NCBI GenBank assembly: GCA_030600405.1
Contig: JAUVMD010000087.1
Location: 1-6,177 of the forward strand
Origin: Nitrospirota bacterium
Lineage (GTDB): Bacteria; Nitrospinota; Nitrospinia; Nitrospinales; Nitrospinaceae
Length of the DNA stretch: 6,177 nt
Direction: 5' to 3'
In this document: positions 1 through 5,350 of the stretch, piece after piece
Position numbering within the stretch: position 1 is the stretch's first letter
Layout of the letters: each line of letters opens with the position of its first letter
Notes under the pieces: model-generated
What the model was told of the DNA's origin: nothing
Database searches by the model: none
Seen by the model: only the letters and a program-made list of their open reading frames with translations
Translations under genes and position numbers: made by a program

Positions 1-169
1 CCATCGCCGCTGCCACGCCGATGGCCGGCGCGCCGCGAATGACCATGGTTTTGATGGCGCGGCCGACGTCCTCGACCGTCTTACAGTCGACGAACACTTT
101 TTCATTGGGCAGGCGGGTCTGATCGATCATCCGCACCACGCCGTCGATGTATTCAATTGTTTTAACCAT
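1..169 (-). CDS. mtnA: Methylthioribose-1-phosphate isomerase, N-terminal part (runs off the left edge)
   Basis: Only the first 56 codons are in the window. MtnA converts 5-methylthioribose-1-phosphate to methylthioribulose-1-phosphate in the cytoplasmic methionine salvage pathway, which recycles methylthioadenosine. Reading leftwards from the ATG at 167-169, the peptide begins [20 protein letters not shown]. Near residues 45-55 it carries [11 protein letters not shown], the hallmark N-terminal motif of the MtnA / eIF2B-related isomerase family, which usually has about 350 residues, so most of the protein lies outside. The start codon is 10 bases past the stop of the DUF167 gene. Only a weak GAG-type ribosome site lies between or overlaps that stop, which suggests translational coupling. 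It is the last visible gene of the yggT-led operon. The family call is firm. Whether the rest of the gene is intact cannot be seen. Confidence 0.9.
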   Translation of the reverse strand, partial: MVKTIEYIDGVVRMIDQTRLPNEKVFVDCKTVEDVGRAIKTMVIRGAPAIGVAAAM

Positions 170-179
170 TTTTATTTTC

Positions 180-488
180 TCAATCCGTCTCTGAAATCAG
201 GGGTTCGAGTGTGTTCATAAAAGTTCTGGAGTCCATTCCCTCGAATTGGATGATTTTGTTCTTGCTGGTTTCGCCCTTGACGATGGCAATGCTCGAAGGG
301 CTGATGCTAAATGTTTTCGCTAGAAACTTGATGCATGCCTGGTTGGCCGCGCCGTCCACCGGCGGCGAGGTCAGTTTGATTTTCAGGCAATGGTTGTGGA
401 TTCCCAGAATCTGATTACGCGACGCCCGTGGTTGAATAGCCGCCGCAAACTGGATGCCGGCTTTGCAGGGTTTGATTTCAAGGGTCAT
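180..488 (-). CDS. DUF167 / YggU family protein
   Basis: A 102-residue cytoplasmic protein of the DUF167 (YggU) family, whose biochemical role is not established. The family signature is clear: [13 protein letters not shown] at residues 18-30, then [16 protein letters not shown] at about 35-50 and FLAKTF at 55-60. A KGETSKNK segment follows at 71-78, equivalent to the conserved G-x-x-S-R-x-K turn. The core ends near residue 82, so the last 20 residues are a family-variable tail. The ATG start lies 20 bases after the divIVA stop and the TGA stop lies 10 bases before mtnA. No strong Shine-Dalgarno sequence precedes the ATG; the nearest purine run (AGAGG) overlaps the divIVA stop and is rather far away, so coupling to divIVA translation is likely. 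Genes of this family commonly sit beside yggT, as here. Confidence 0.9.
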   Translation of the reverse strand: MTLEIKPCKAGIQFAAAIQPRASRNQILGIHNHCLKIKLTSPPVDGAANQACIKFLAKTFSISPSSIAIVKGETSKNKIIQFEGMDSRTFMNTLEPLISETD

Positions 489-508
489 GAATCCGACCGG
501 ATCGGCCT

Positions 509-937
509 CTATTTGTTTCGCGAGTTGGTGAAGGATTTGGTGGCGGCTCTGAGGTTGTTGATCAAATACGTTCTCTCCGTTTTCAGGCGGCGGATATCAC
601 CCTGGAGATGGTTGACTTCAGCTTCAACTTTTCGTTTGTGCCGGTCAGCCTCATCGCGGGCCTGGTTTACGAACTTCCGCGCCTTTTCCTGAAGAGACGA
701 ACGCAGGTTTTCAAAGTTATCCGTCCGTTGGGTTTGTCCGGCGACCAGCGCTTCATCCAGCCCCCGAACCTGCCGGTCCTTCATGTTCAATTCTTCCCGC
801 AAGCGCGCGAGGTCCCGCTTCATCTCCTTGAAATCTTTCGCCACAATTTTGAGAAAGTCCTGAACTTCCTCTTTACTGTAGCCGCGCAAGGAATTTTTAA
901 AGGTTTGTGCCAGAATGCTGTCGTAGTCGAGACGCAT
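509..937 (-). CDS. divIVA: DivIVA domain protein
   Basis: A 142-residue coiled-coil protein of the DivIVA family. DivIVA proteins bind curved or negatively charged membrane at cell poles and septa and act as scaffolds for partner proteins. The N-terminal membrane-targeting domain is present: DYDSILAQTFKNSLRGYSKE at residues 4-23, then EVQDFL at 24-29. Arg18 and Gly19 match the conserved R-G of the membrane-binding loop. Position 17, a Phe in Bacillus subtilis DivIVA, is Leu here. From about residue 33 to 135 the sequence is highly charged and heptad-like, as expected of the coiled coil. The protein is short and lacks a long C-terminal partner-binding region, as is common outside Gram-positives. 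The start lies 2 bases past the yggT stop with no Shine-Dalgarno sequence, so it probably relies on ribosomes finishing yggT. Its exact partner in this organism is unknown. Confidence 0.88.
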   Translation of the reverse strand: MRLDYDSILAQTFKNSLRGYSKEEVQDFLKIVAKDFKEMKRDLARLREELNMKDRQVRGLDEALVAGQTQRTDNFENLRSSLQEKARKFVNQARDEADRHKRKVEAEVNHLQGDIRRLKTERTYLINNLRAATKSFTNSRNK

Positions 938-939
938 AA

Positions 940-1239
940 TTAACGTAGTTGTATCGCCGCCATTTGTAGCGACTGCACTAGAAAAATTTGCAGAAAATAG
1001 ATTGCCAATATTACGATGATCGGTGACAGGTCGAGACCTATCCCGTGCATCGGAACCGCTTTACGAACACGATACAGCACCGGTTCGGTGATGCTGTTTA
1101 AAAATCGCACAATCGGGTTGTTGGGATCTGGGTTCACCCAGGATAATAGCGCACGGGCAATAATAACCCACATATATATTTCCAAGGCTATTCCCAATAT
1201 CTTGGCAAGTGCAGAGAGAAAGTTGGCAAAAAGAAACAC
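940..1239 (-). CDS. yggT: YggT family inner-membrane protein
   Basis: A 99-residue membrane protein with two hydrophobic segments, about residues 5-34 and 72-92. Between them is the YggT family signature: ARALLSWVNPDPNNPIVRFL at about 28-47, ITEPVLYRVRKAVP at 50-63 and GIGLDLSPI at 66-74. The family's molecular role is not settled. Its genes are typically found next to divIVA/sepF-type division genes and yggU, which is what is seen here. The start is GTG (1237-1239), chosen because a strong AAGGAG lies 5 bases upstream and because the hydrophobic helix begins right after it. It is the first gene of the minus-strand operon, with a leader of roughly 75 bases if the promoter at 1323-1351 is used. 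The stop TAA is followed 2 bases later by the divIVA ATG. Confidence 0.9.
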   Translation of the reverse strand: MFLFANFLSALAKILGIALEIYMWVIIARALLSWVNPDPNNPIVRFLNSITEPVLYRVRKAVPMHGIGLDLSPIIVILAIYFLQIFLVQSLQMAAIQLR

Positions 1240-1244
1240 GACTA

Positions 1245-1250
1245 CTCCTT
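1245..1250 (-). promoter_or_regulatory. Ribosome binding site of yggT
   Basis: AAGGAG on the minus strand, 5 bases before a GTG codon at 1237-1239. It is the strongest ribosome site in the operon and fixes the unusual start codon. Confidence 0.8.
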
Positions 1251-1322
1251 GGAACTTATTGATCTATTTCTAACTATTTATAAACAAAAGAGTTTTTCCG
1301 GTTCGCGCAATAATGCAGACTT

Positions 1323-1351
1323 AAAATATCGAAAAAGGCCGGTCTTGTCAA
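1323..1351 (-). promoter_or_regulatory. Sigma-70 type promoter for the yggT-divIVA-DUF167-mtnA operon
   Basis: On the minus strand a perfect -35 box TTGACA (1346-1351) is separated by exactly 17 bases from the -10 box TATTTT (1323-1328, four of six consensus bases). Transcription would begin near 1314-1317, giving a leader of about 75 bases before the yggT GTG. No operator palindrome is evident beside it. Confidence 0.75.
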
Positions 1352-1414
1352 TGACGGTTGTGGCGGGCGGCGGGGCGATGAATTTTGGCCTTTCCAAGGA
1401 ATTGAAAAAGGGCT

Positions 1415-1420
1415 TATAGT
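1415..1420 (+). promoter_or_regulatory. Possible -10 box of the asnS promoter
   Basis: TATAGT resembles the sigma-70 -10 consensus and lies about 50 bases before the asnS ATG. The matching -35 position (1392-1397, TTCCAA) is poor, so this is a tentative call. Region 1240-1471 serves as the divergent promoter region for yggT (minus) and asnS (plus). Apart from these promoter and ribosome sites I see nothing definite in it. Confidence 0.3.
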
Positions 1421-1454
1421 AGGCATCGGCGGCATACGGTGCCGGCAATCAACA

Positions 1455-1461
1455 AAGGGAG
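1455..1461 (+). promoter_or_regulatory. Ribosome binding site of asnS
   Basis: AAGGGAG, 10 bases before the ATG at 1472. It favours that ATG over an in-frame GTG at 1439, which lies upstream of this site and would add 11 residues not expected for the family. Confidence 0.65.
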
Positions 1462-1471
1462 CGGTTACCCA

Positions 1472-2869
1472 ATGGCGAAGAAGAAACGCGATACAGTGAA
1501 AGCCTTGCTGGCGGGTGAACCGCGCGAGGGCGTTCTGGTACAGGGATGGGTGCGGACGCGGCGCGATTCCAAGGGCGGGTTTTCTTTTATTGAGGTCAAC
1601 GACGGGTCGTGCCTGAAGAATATCCAGATCATTGCCGATCATAAACTCGACTCCTTCAAGGATTGGGACAAGCCGTTGACCACCGGCAGTTGTGTTTCCA
1701 TTCACGGCAATCTGGTGGCGTCGCAGGGCAAAGGCCAGTCGGTGGAAGTGCAGGCGGCGTCCATCGAGGTGCATGGTTCCGCCGATCCGGAACACTATCC
1801 CCTGCAGAAAAAATTTCACTCGCTGGAATATCTACGGGAGATTTCCCATCTGCGCCCCCGCACCAACACCATAGGCGCGGTGATGCGCGTGCGCAACCGC
1901 TTGGCGTTTTCCATCCACCGCTTCTTCAACGATCGTGGATTTCTGTACCTGCACACGCCGATTATTACCACGAGCGATTGTGAAGGCGCAGGGGAAATGT
2001 TTCAGGTGACGACACTGGATATGATCAACCCTCCGAAAAACGATGGGAAAATTGATTACAACGAAGATTTTTTCGGCAAGAAAACCAGCCTTACCGTGAG
2101 CGGTCAATTGGAAGCTGAAATCTACGCCATGGCCTTGTCGCTGGTCTATACCTTCGGCCCAACGTTCCGCGCCGAAAACTCCAACACCAGCCGCCACCTC
2201 GCCGAATTCTGGATGATCGAACCGGAGATGGCGTTTTACGATCTCGACGACAACATGGAGCTGGCGCAGGAGTTCATTCAATTTCTGTTCAATGATGTGC
2301 TGGAGCACTGCACCGGCGACCTCGAGTTTTTCAATCAGCGTGTCGACAAGCATCTACTGGAAACGCTAAACCAGGTGGTGAGTCACGATTTTGAACGGCT
2401 CCCGTATTCCGAAGCGATTCATCTGCTCGAAAAAACCAACGAGAATTTCGAGTATTCGGTGGAATGGGGATGCAACCTGCAGGCCGAGCACGAACGTTAC
2501 CTTGCAGAGAAGGTGTTCAAGAAGCCGGTGATCATCTATAACTATCCGGAAACCATCAAGCCGTTTTACATGAAGCTCAACGAAGACGGCGAAACCGTAC
2601 GCGCCATGGATGTGCTTCTGCCGCGGCTGGGCGAGATCATCGGCGGCAGTCAGCGCGAGGATGATTATGAAACGCTGTTGAAGCGCATCCAGGAAAAGGA
2701 ACTGGACCCCGAAGAGTACGGGTGGTATCTCGATCTGCGTAAATTTGGTTCTGCGCCGCATTCCGGTTTTGGACTCGGGTTCGAGCGTCTTGTGCAGTTC
2801 ACCACCGGCGTCGAAAACATCCGCGACGTCATTCCCTTCCCCCGCACCCCTAAACACGCGGGGTTTTAA
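1472..2869 (+). CDS. asnS: Asparaginyl-tRNA synthetase
   Basis: A 465-residue class IIb aminoacyl-tRNA synthetase that charges tRNA-Asn with asparagine using ATP in the cytoplasm; the Escherichia coli enzyme has 466 residues. The N-terminal OB-fold anticodon-binding domain spans about residues 20-105 and includes [15 protein letters not shown] at 25-39. The catalytic core follows from about 120 ([13 protein letters not shown]). Motif 2 is [11 protein letters not shown] at 232-242, whose Asn-rich form distinguishes AsnRS from Asp[12 protein letters not shown] lies near 390, motif 3 GFGLGFERL is at 432-440, and the C-terminus is [12 protein letters not shown]. The family's usual insertion ([13 protein letters not shown]) is present, so the protein looks complete and functional. 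I chose the ATG at 1472 rather than the GTG at 1439 because of its ribosome site and the expected length. The gene converges with rlmD. Having AsnRS implies direct Asn-tRNA formation; whether the amidotransferase route also exists cannot be seen. Confidence 0.97.
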   Translation: MAKKKRDTVKALLAGEPREGVLVQGWVRTRRDSKGGFSFIEVNDGSCLKNIQIIADHKLDSFKDWDKPLTTGSCVSIHGNLVASQGKGQSVEVQAASIEVHGSADPEHYPLQKKFHSLEYLREISHLRPRTNTIGAVMRVRNRLAFSIHRFFNDRGFLYLHTPIITTSDCEGAGEMFQVTTLDMINPPKNDGKIDYNEDFFGKKTSLTVSGQLEAEIYAMALSLVYTFGPTFRAENSNTSRHLAEFWMIEPEMAFYDLDDNMELAQEFIQFLFNDVLEHCTGDLEFFNQRVDKHLLETLNQVVSHDFERLPYSEAIHLLEKTNENFEYSVEWGCNLQAEHERYLAEKVFKKPVIIYNYPETIKPFYMKLNEDGETVRAMDVLLPRLGEIIGGSQREDDYETLLKRIQEKELDPEEYGWYLDLRKFGSAPHSGFGLGFERLVQFTTGVENIRDVIPFPRTPKHAGF

Positions 2870-2872
2870 TAG

Positions 2873-2902
2873 CTCCCCCTTGTAAAGGGGGCTGGGGGGA
2901 TT
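2873..2902. repeat. Hairpin repeat, family A copy 1, in the asnS/rlmD convergent gap
   Basis: The core is CCCCCTT, a 3-base loop (GTA), then AAGGGGG (2875-2891): a perfect 7-base-pair stem. It is followed by a G-rich tail ending GGGGGGATT. The layout (C-rich stem, 3-base loop, then a G-rich tail ending in TT) matches the two copies at 4362-4398 and 4451-4487, so this is the same or a related family. Its place 3 bases after the asnS stop suggests that it could act as, or have replaced, a transcription terminator. No uninterrupted T run follows on the plus strand, only a pyrimidine-rich stretch (TTCTTCCTTTCT). Confidence 0.65.
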
Positions 2903-2910
2903 CTTCCTTT

Positions 2911-2941
2911 CTGTCGCCCTTCGACAGGCTCAGGGTGACAG
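2911..2941. repeat. Palindromic repeat, family B, overlapping the rlmD 3' end
   Basis: The outer arms CTGTCGCCCT (2911-2920) and AGGGTGACAG (2932-2941) form a 10-pair stem with one G-T wobble around an 11-base loop. A second fold pairs CTGTCG (2911-2916) with CGACAG (2922-2927). From memory, very similar sequences of the type CACCCTGAGCCTGTCGAAGG are scattered through many unrelated bacterial genomes; I could not search to confirm this. On the minus strand the repeat encodes the last three residues (LSP) and the TGA stop of rlmD. Confidence 0.65.
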
Positions 2942-4312
2942 AGTTTGTTTCAATAACACGGCCGTTTCAACGTGGGCTGTTTGCGGAAACATGTCGATGA
3001 CTTTGATGGCTTTGATGCTGTAATCCGTCAGCCGCGACAGATCGCGCGCCAGGGTGGCGGGATTGCACGAGACATAAATCACCCGCTCGACATTCAGTTG
3101 GGATATGGCGTTAATCACCTGCTCGGAACAACCCTTGCGCGGTGGGTCCACGATCAGGGTTTGAACGGGCCCGATTGAGTCCGGGTCCGCCAAAAATTGT
3201 TCGATCGTCCTCTTGACGAACCGGCAGTTGGGCAGGTTGTTGCGTTTCGCGCTTTCTTTGGCGTCGTCCACCGACGCGGTGGACTCGTCTACTCCAGTGA
3301 CCCCAATGCCCGCCTTCGCCAGCCACAGGCTGATGCCGCCGTTGCCGCAATACGCGTCCACCACCGGACCCGGTTTCTGTAATACCCATTCTTTGATGGA
3401 ATCATACAGTTTCACCGTTTGAAATGGGTTCACTTGAAAGAACGAAGTGAGCGAGAGTTGGAACTCGAGGTCGCCGAGACGGTCGGTTAGAAAATCATTC
3501 CCCCAGAGTTTTTCGGTTCTATTGCCGAAGATCACATTGGTTTTTATGTTGTTGATGTTGCGCACCACACCGGCGACACCGAGGTCGATCAGGCTTTTCC
3601 GGTTCAGCAGTTGTTCGATAAACTTGGGCGGAAATTCCCCGGTGGTGGTCACGAAGCCGAGCAGGCTCTGTTCGGTTTCCGGGGAGTGGCGTACCACCAG
3701 TCCACGTATCAGTCCTTTATGATTTTTCTCGTGGTAGATAGAGAGGCGATGCTGTTGCATCAGGCCGCGCACCCATTCCTTGATGGCGTTGATGGGCTCC
3801 AGCACGGTGTCACAGGTGCCTGAGTCCACCACTTCGTGCGTGCCCTCCTTATAGAAACCGATACGCGGTTTGCCTCTGCGATGGCTCAGCGCGAAGCTTC
3901 CCTTGTTGCGGTAGTGTAGTGTCCGCTCGGCGGGCACGGTCTCGATAGCCACGGGGATCTTTATTTTTCCGATGCGTTTCAGTGCGTCGGTGACGGACTG
4001 CACCTTGAATGCCATTTGTTGGCCGTAGTCCAGATGCTGGAGTTTGCACCCGCCACATTCCGGAAACACAGGGCAGGGCGCCGCTACCCGGTCCTTCGAT
4101 TGTTGTGAAAATTGGATTACACGCGCCACACCGAAGCGCGGTGTGGTCTTCATGATTTCGCACCGGGCGACGTCCCCGGGCAGTCCCGTTGGCACGAACA
4201 AGGTGTATCCCTCATGACGGCACAGCCCGTCACCACTGGAGGCGAGCGTCTCCACCGTCAGTTCCAAATGGTCGCCGAGTTTAACGGGTAGGGTGTGTTT
4301 TTCCTTGGGCAT
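2930..4312 (-). CDS. rlmD: 23S rRNA (uracil-C5)-methyltransferase, RlmD/RumA type
   Basis: A 460-residue SAM-dependent RNA methyltransferase of the TrmA/RlmC/RlmD family, which methylates C5 of a uridine (U1939 of 23S rRNA for Escherichia coli RlmD). An N-terminal TRAM RNA-binding domain spans about residues 8-67. Four cysteines expected to hold a 4Fe-4S cluster are at 80, 86, 89 and 167. The SAM-binding motif VVDAYCGNGG is near 317-326 and DPPRKG is at 389-394. The catalytic nucleophile is Cys416 in SCNPATLARDL, and the likely general base is Glu449 in QTAHVETAVLL. The ATG at 4312 is the only start after an in-frame stop, yet no Shine-Dalgarno sequence precedes it. The C-terminal LSP and the stop codon lie inside a palindromic repeat. 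The exact target (U1939, U747 or both) cannot be told from sequence alone. Confidence 0.92.
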   Translation of the reverse strand: MPKEKHTLPVKLGDHLELTVETLASSGDGLCRHEGYTLFVPTGLPGDVARCEIMKTTPRFGVARVIQFSQQSKDRVAAPCPVFPECGGCKLQHLDYGQQMAFKVQSVTDALKRIGKIKIPVAIETVPAERTLHYRNKGSFALSHRRGKPRIGFYKEGTHEVVDSGTCDTVLEPINAIKEWVRGLMQQHRLSIYHEKNHKGLIRGLVVRHSPETEQSLLGFVTTTGEFPPKFIEQLLNRKSLIDLGVAGVVRNINNIKTNVIFGNRTEKLWGNDFLTDRLGDLEFQLSLTSFFQVNPFQTVKLYDSIKEWVLQKPGPVVDAYCGNGGISLWLAKAGIGVTGVDESTASVDDAKESAKRNNLPNCRFVKRTIEQFLADPDSIGPVQTLIVDPPRKGCSEQVINAISQLNVERVIYVSCNPATLARDLSRLTDYSIKAIKVIDMFPQTAHVETAVLLKQTLSP

Positions 4313-4361
4313 AGGGTTTTCGGTTTAAGGGAAACATTTGCGTCGCGAGGTTAATAAAATA

Positions 4362-4398
4362 TTCCTCCCCTTACTAAGGGGAGGATACAGGTGAGGTT
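4362..4398. repeat. Hairpin repeat, family A copy 2 (left arm of a MITE-like element)
   Basis: A 37-base unit running from TTCC to GAGGTT. CCTCCCCTT (4364-4372) and AAGGGGAGG (4376-4384) form a perfect 9-pair stem around the loop ACT, followed by a tail ATACAGGTGAGGTT. It aligns without gaps to the reverse complement of 4451-4487, with 27 of 37 positions the same by my count. It lies about 50 bases upstream of the rlmD start and would be in that gene's leader or promoter region. Confidence 0.75.
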
Positions 4399-4450
4399 GA
4401 TTTTGACAGGATCACTGGATAAACCCAAAAATCAAGGTCGGGATTACCAT

Positions 4451-4487
4451 AACCTCCCCTGCATCCCCTTCTTGCCAAGGAGGGGAA
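4451..4487. repeat. Hairpin repeat, family A copy 3 (right arm, inverted)
   Basis: The reverse complement of the 4362-4398 type. CCCCTTCTT (4465-4473) pairs with AAGGAGGGG (4477-4485) over a 3-base loop GCC, with one T-G wobble. Two of the differences from the 4362 copy fall on paired positions and keep the pairing. Confidence 0.75.
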
Positions 4488-4508
4488 AAAATTTGCTCCG
4501 GGCCTTGT

Positions 4509-4537
4509 CCGGGGGGAACGATAGCACAGGCCCCCGG
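4509..4537. repeat. GC-rich inverted repeat upstream of the nucleosidase gene
   Basis: CCGGGGG (4509-4515) and CCCCCGG (4531-4537) can form a 7-pair stem around a 15-base loop. An alternative pairing is GGGCCT (4500-4505) with AGGCCC (4528-4533). It is not followed directly by a T run on either strand, so it does not look like an intrinsic terminator. Its role is unknown. Confidence 0.4.
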
Positions 4538-4577
4538 CTTTGCCTAAAATAAAATTTTTTCACAGGACGACAACGGG

Positions 4578-4583
4578 TACAAT
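4578..4583 (+). promoter_or_regulatory. Possible -10 box giving a leaderless nucleosidase mRNA
   Basis: TACAAT, five of six bases of the sigma-70 -10 consensus, ends 6 bases before the ATG at 4590. The usual start point would fall at 4589-4591, on the start codon itself. The -35 position 17 bases upstream is only a T run (4555-4560). No Shine-Dalgarno sequence is present between it and the ATG. Confidence 0.4.
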
Positions 4584-4589
4584 TTAAAT

Positions 4590-5327
4590 ATGGAAAAGCG
4601 AATCGCCATTATCGGCGCTATCAAAGACGAAATCGCCGGCATTAAAAACCAAATGCAGATAACCGACACCCTGCGCTTGCCAACCGGCAATGCCTTTGTC
4701 GGGGAGTGGCAGGGTGTGCCTATCGTCCTGGTGCGTTCCGGTATGGGACGTGACCGGGCGAGGCGGGCTCTGGTGGAAGTGGCGGAGCGATATGACTTAA
4801 AGGAAATAATTTCCATCGGCTATGCCGGGGCACTGGACCCATCTTTGGAGGTCGGTGACCTGATTGTAGCTGATAAGGTTATTAAAATGGATTCTTCTCA
4901 CCCGGACGAAGGCGTGAAAAGTTATTCATTAAATAAGGAAATTTTTAATTCAACTGCGGCACTACGCGGGAGAATCTTGCTGACGGTTGATCACGTAGCG
5001 GCAACGCCACAGGAAAAAAAGAATCTGAGAGAAAAGTATTCCGCCGTGGCAGTGGATATGGAAACCTCGGCTCTAGCGGAGGAGGCCCAAGCTCGAAATA
5101 TTCCTTTTATTTCGGTGAGGGCTATCACGGACACGGCGGTTCAGGAATTGATCGACTGTTCCTATCTGGTGGAAGAGGACGGCGAGGTCTCGAAGCTGAA
5201 AGCCGGGTGGCACGTCCTCACTCACCCCGGTGACCTGAAAGGCATGATCGATCTCGGCCAACACGCCAAAATTGCCACGGCGAATTTGACTGAATTTTTA
5301 AGACAGTACTTTGAAAGCAGGGAATAA
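4590..5327 (+). CDS. Nucleosidase/phosphorylase superfamily protein, MTA/SAH nucleosidase-like
   Basis: A 245-residue cytoplasmic enzyme of the PNP/UDP phosphorylase superfamily, closest in layout to 5'-methylthioadenosine/S-adenosylhomocysteine nucleosidase (MtnN), which hydrolyses the N-glycosidic bond to release adenine. The N-terminus RIAIIGAIKDEI places Glu14 at the position of the MtnN general acid/base Glu12. SGMG is at 50-53, GYAGAL at 77-82 and VGDLIVAD near 89-96. VDMETSA at 156-162 supplies Glu158 (MtnN Glu174) and AITD at 178-181 supplies Asp181 (MtnN Asp197). The MtnN base-binding stretch around SGDAF is absent; TVDHVAATPQEKK occupies that place. Substrate is therefore uncertain: MTA/SAH, futalosine or adenosylhopane (HpnG-type) are all open. 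The start is the first codon after an in-frame stop and fits the family, but it has no ribosome site. It probably shares a transcript with the next gene. Confidence 0.8.
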   Translation: MEKRIAIIGAIKDEIAGIKNQMQITDTLRLPTGNAFVGEWQGVPIVLVRSGMGRDRARRALVEVAERYDLKEIISIGYAGALDPSLEVGDLIVADKVIKMDSSHPDEGVKSYSLNKEIFNSTAALRGRILLTVDHVAATPQEKKNLREKYSAVAVDMETSALAEEAQARNIPFISVRAITDTAVQELIDCSYLVEEDGEVSKLKAGWHVLTHPGDLKGMIDLGQHAKIATANLTEFLRQYFESRE

Positions 5328-5340
5328 AAAATTTTGAGAA

Positions 5341-5345
5341 GGGAG
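5341..5345 (+). promoter_or_regulatory. Ribosome binding site for the TTG-started gene at 5351
   Basis: GGGAG (within AGAAGGGAG), 5 bases before TTG at 5351-5353. It decides the start: a basic-hydrophobic signal peptide begins immediately after this TTG, and no ATG lies nearby. Confidence 0.7.
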
Positions 5346-5350
5346 AAAAT

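Larger units (their letters stand above)
4362..4487. mobile_element. Possible MITE-like element: two family A repeats in inverted orientation
   Basis: A 126-base unit whose ends are the 37-base repeat copies in opposite orientation, enclosing a 52-base spacer that codes for nothing evident. Next to the left arm and in the spacer, TTGATTTT (4397-4404) and AAAATCAA (4428-4435) make an extra inner 8-base inverted repeat, so the whole unit could fold into a cruciform. AAAAT occurs at 4356-4360 and 4488-4492 and could be a target duplication, but in such AT-rich flanks this is weak. There is no transposase gene. It could equally be two independently placed repeats. It lies between the divergent rlmD and nucleosidase genes. 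Confidence 0.45.

Noticed and set aside
1246..1400. 9-base inverted repeat TCCTTGGAA (1246-1254) / TTCCAAGGA (1392-1400) in the yggT/asnS divergent region
   Set aside because: The left arm overlaps the yggT ribosome site. Arms this short and nearly 140 bases apart can occur by chance, and nothing else suggests an operator.
1439..1471. Upstream in-frame GTG as the asnS start (11 extra residues)
   Set aside because: The ribosome site at 1455-1461 lies downstream of it, and the ATG at 1472 gives the length expected for AsnRS.
1274..1819. 181-codon open frame on the minus strand over the start of asnS
   Set aside because: It is a shadow of asnS, shows no recognisable domain, and runs across the divergent promoter region.
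1832..2857. Two long open frames (173 and 163 codons) on the minus strand within asnS
   Set aside because: Their composition mirrors the asnS reverse complement and they resemble no family. The plus-strand AsnRS is unmistakable.
3111..3389. 92-codon frame in another minus-strand register inside rlmD
   Set aside because: An out-of-frame reading of rlmD, rich in Arg and Gly. The rlmD frame itself is intact, so it is not evidence of a frameshift.
4500..4560. GC-rich stem followed by AAAATTTTTT as an intrinsic terminator
   Set aside because: The T run is about 17 bases beyond the stem, and no gene ends just upstream on the plus strand. The region is upstream of both flanking genes.
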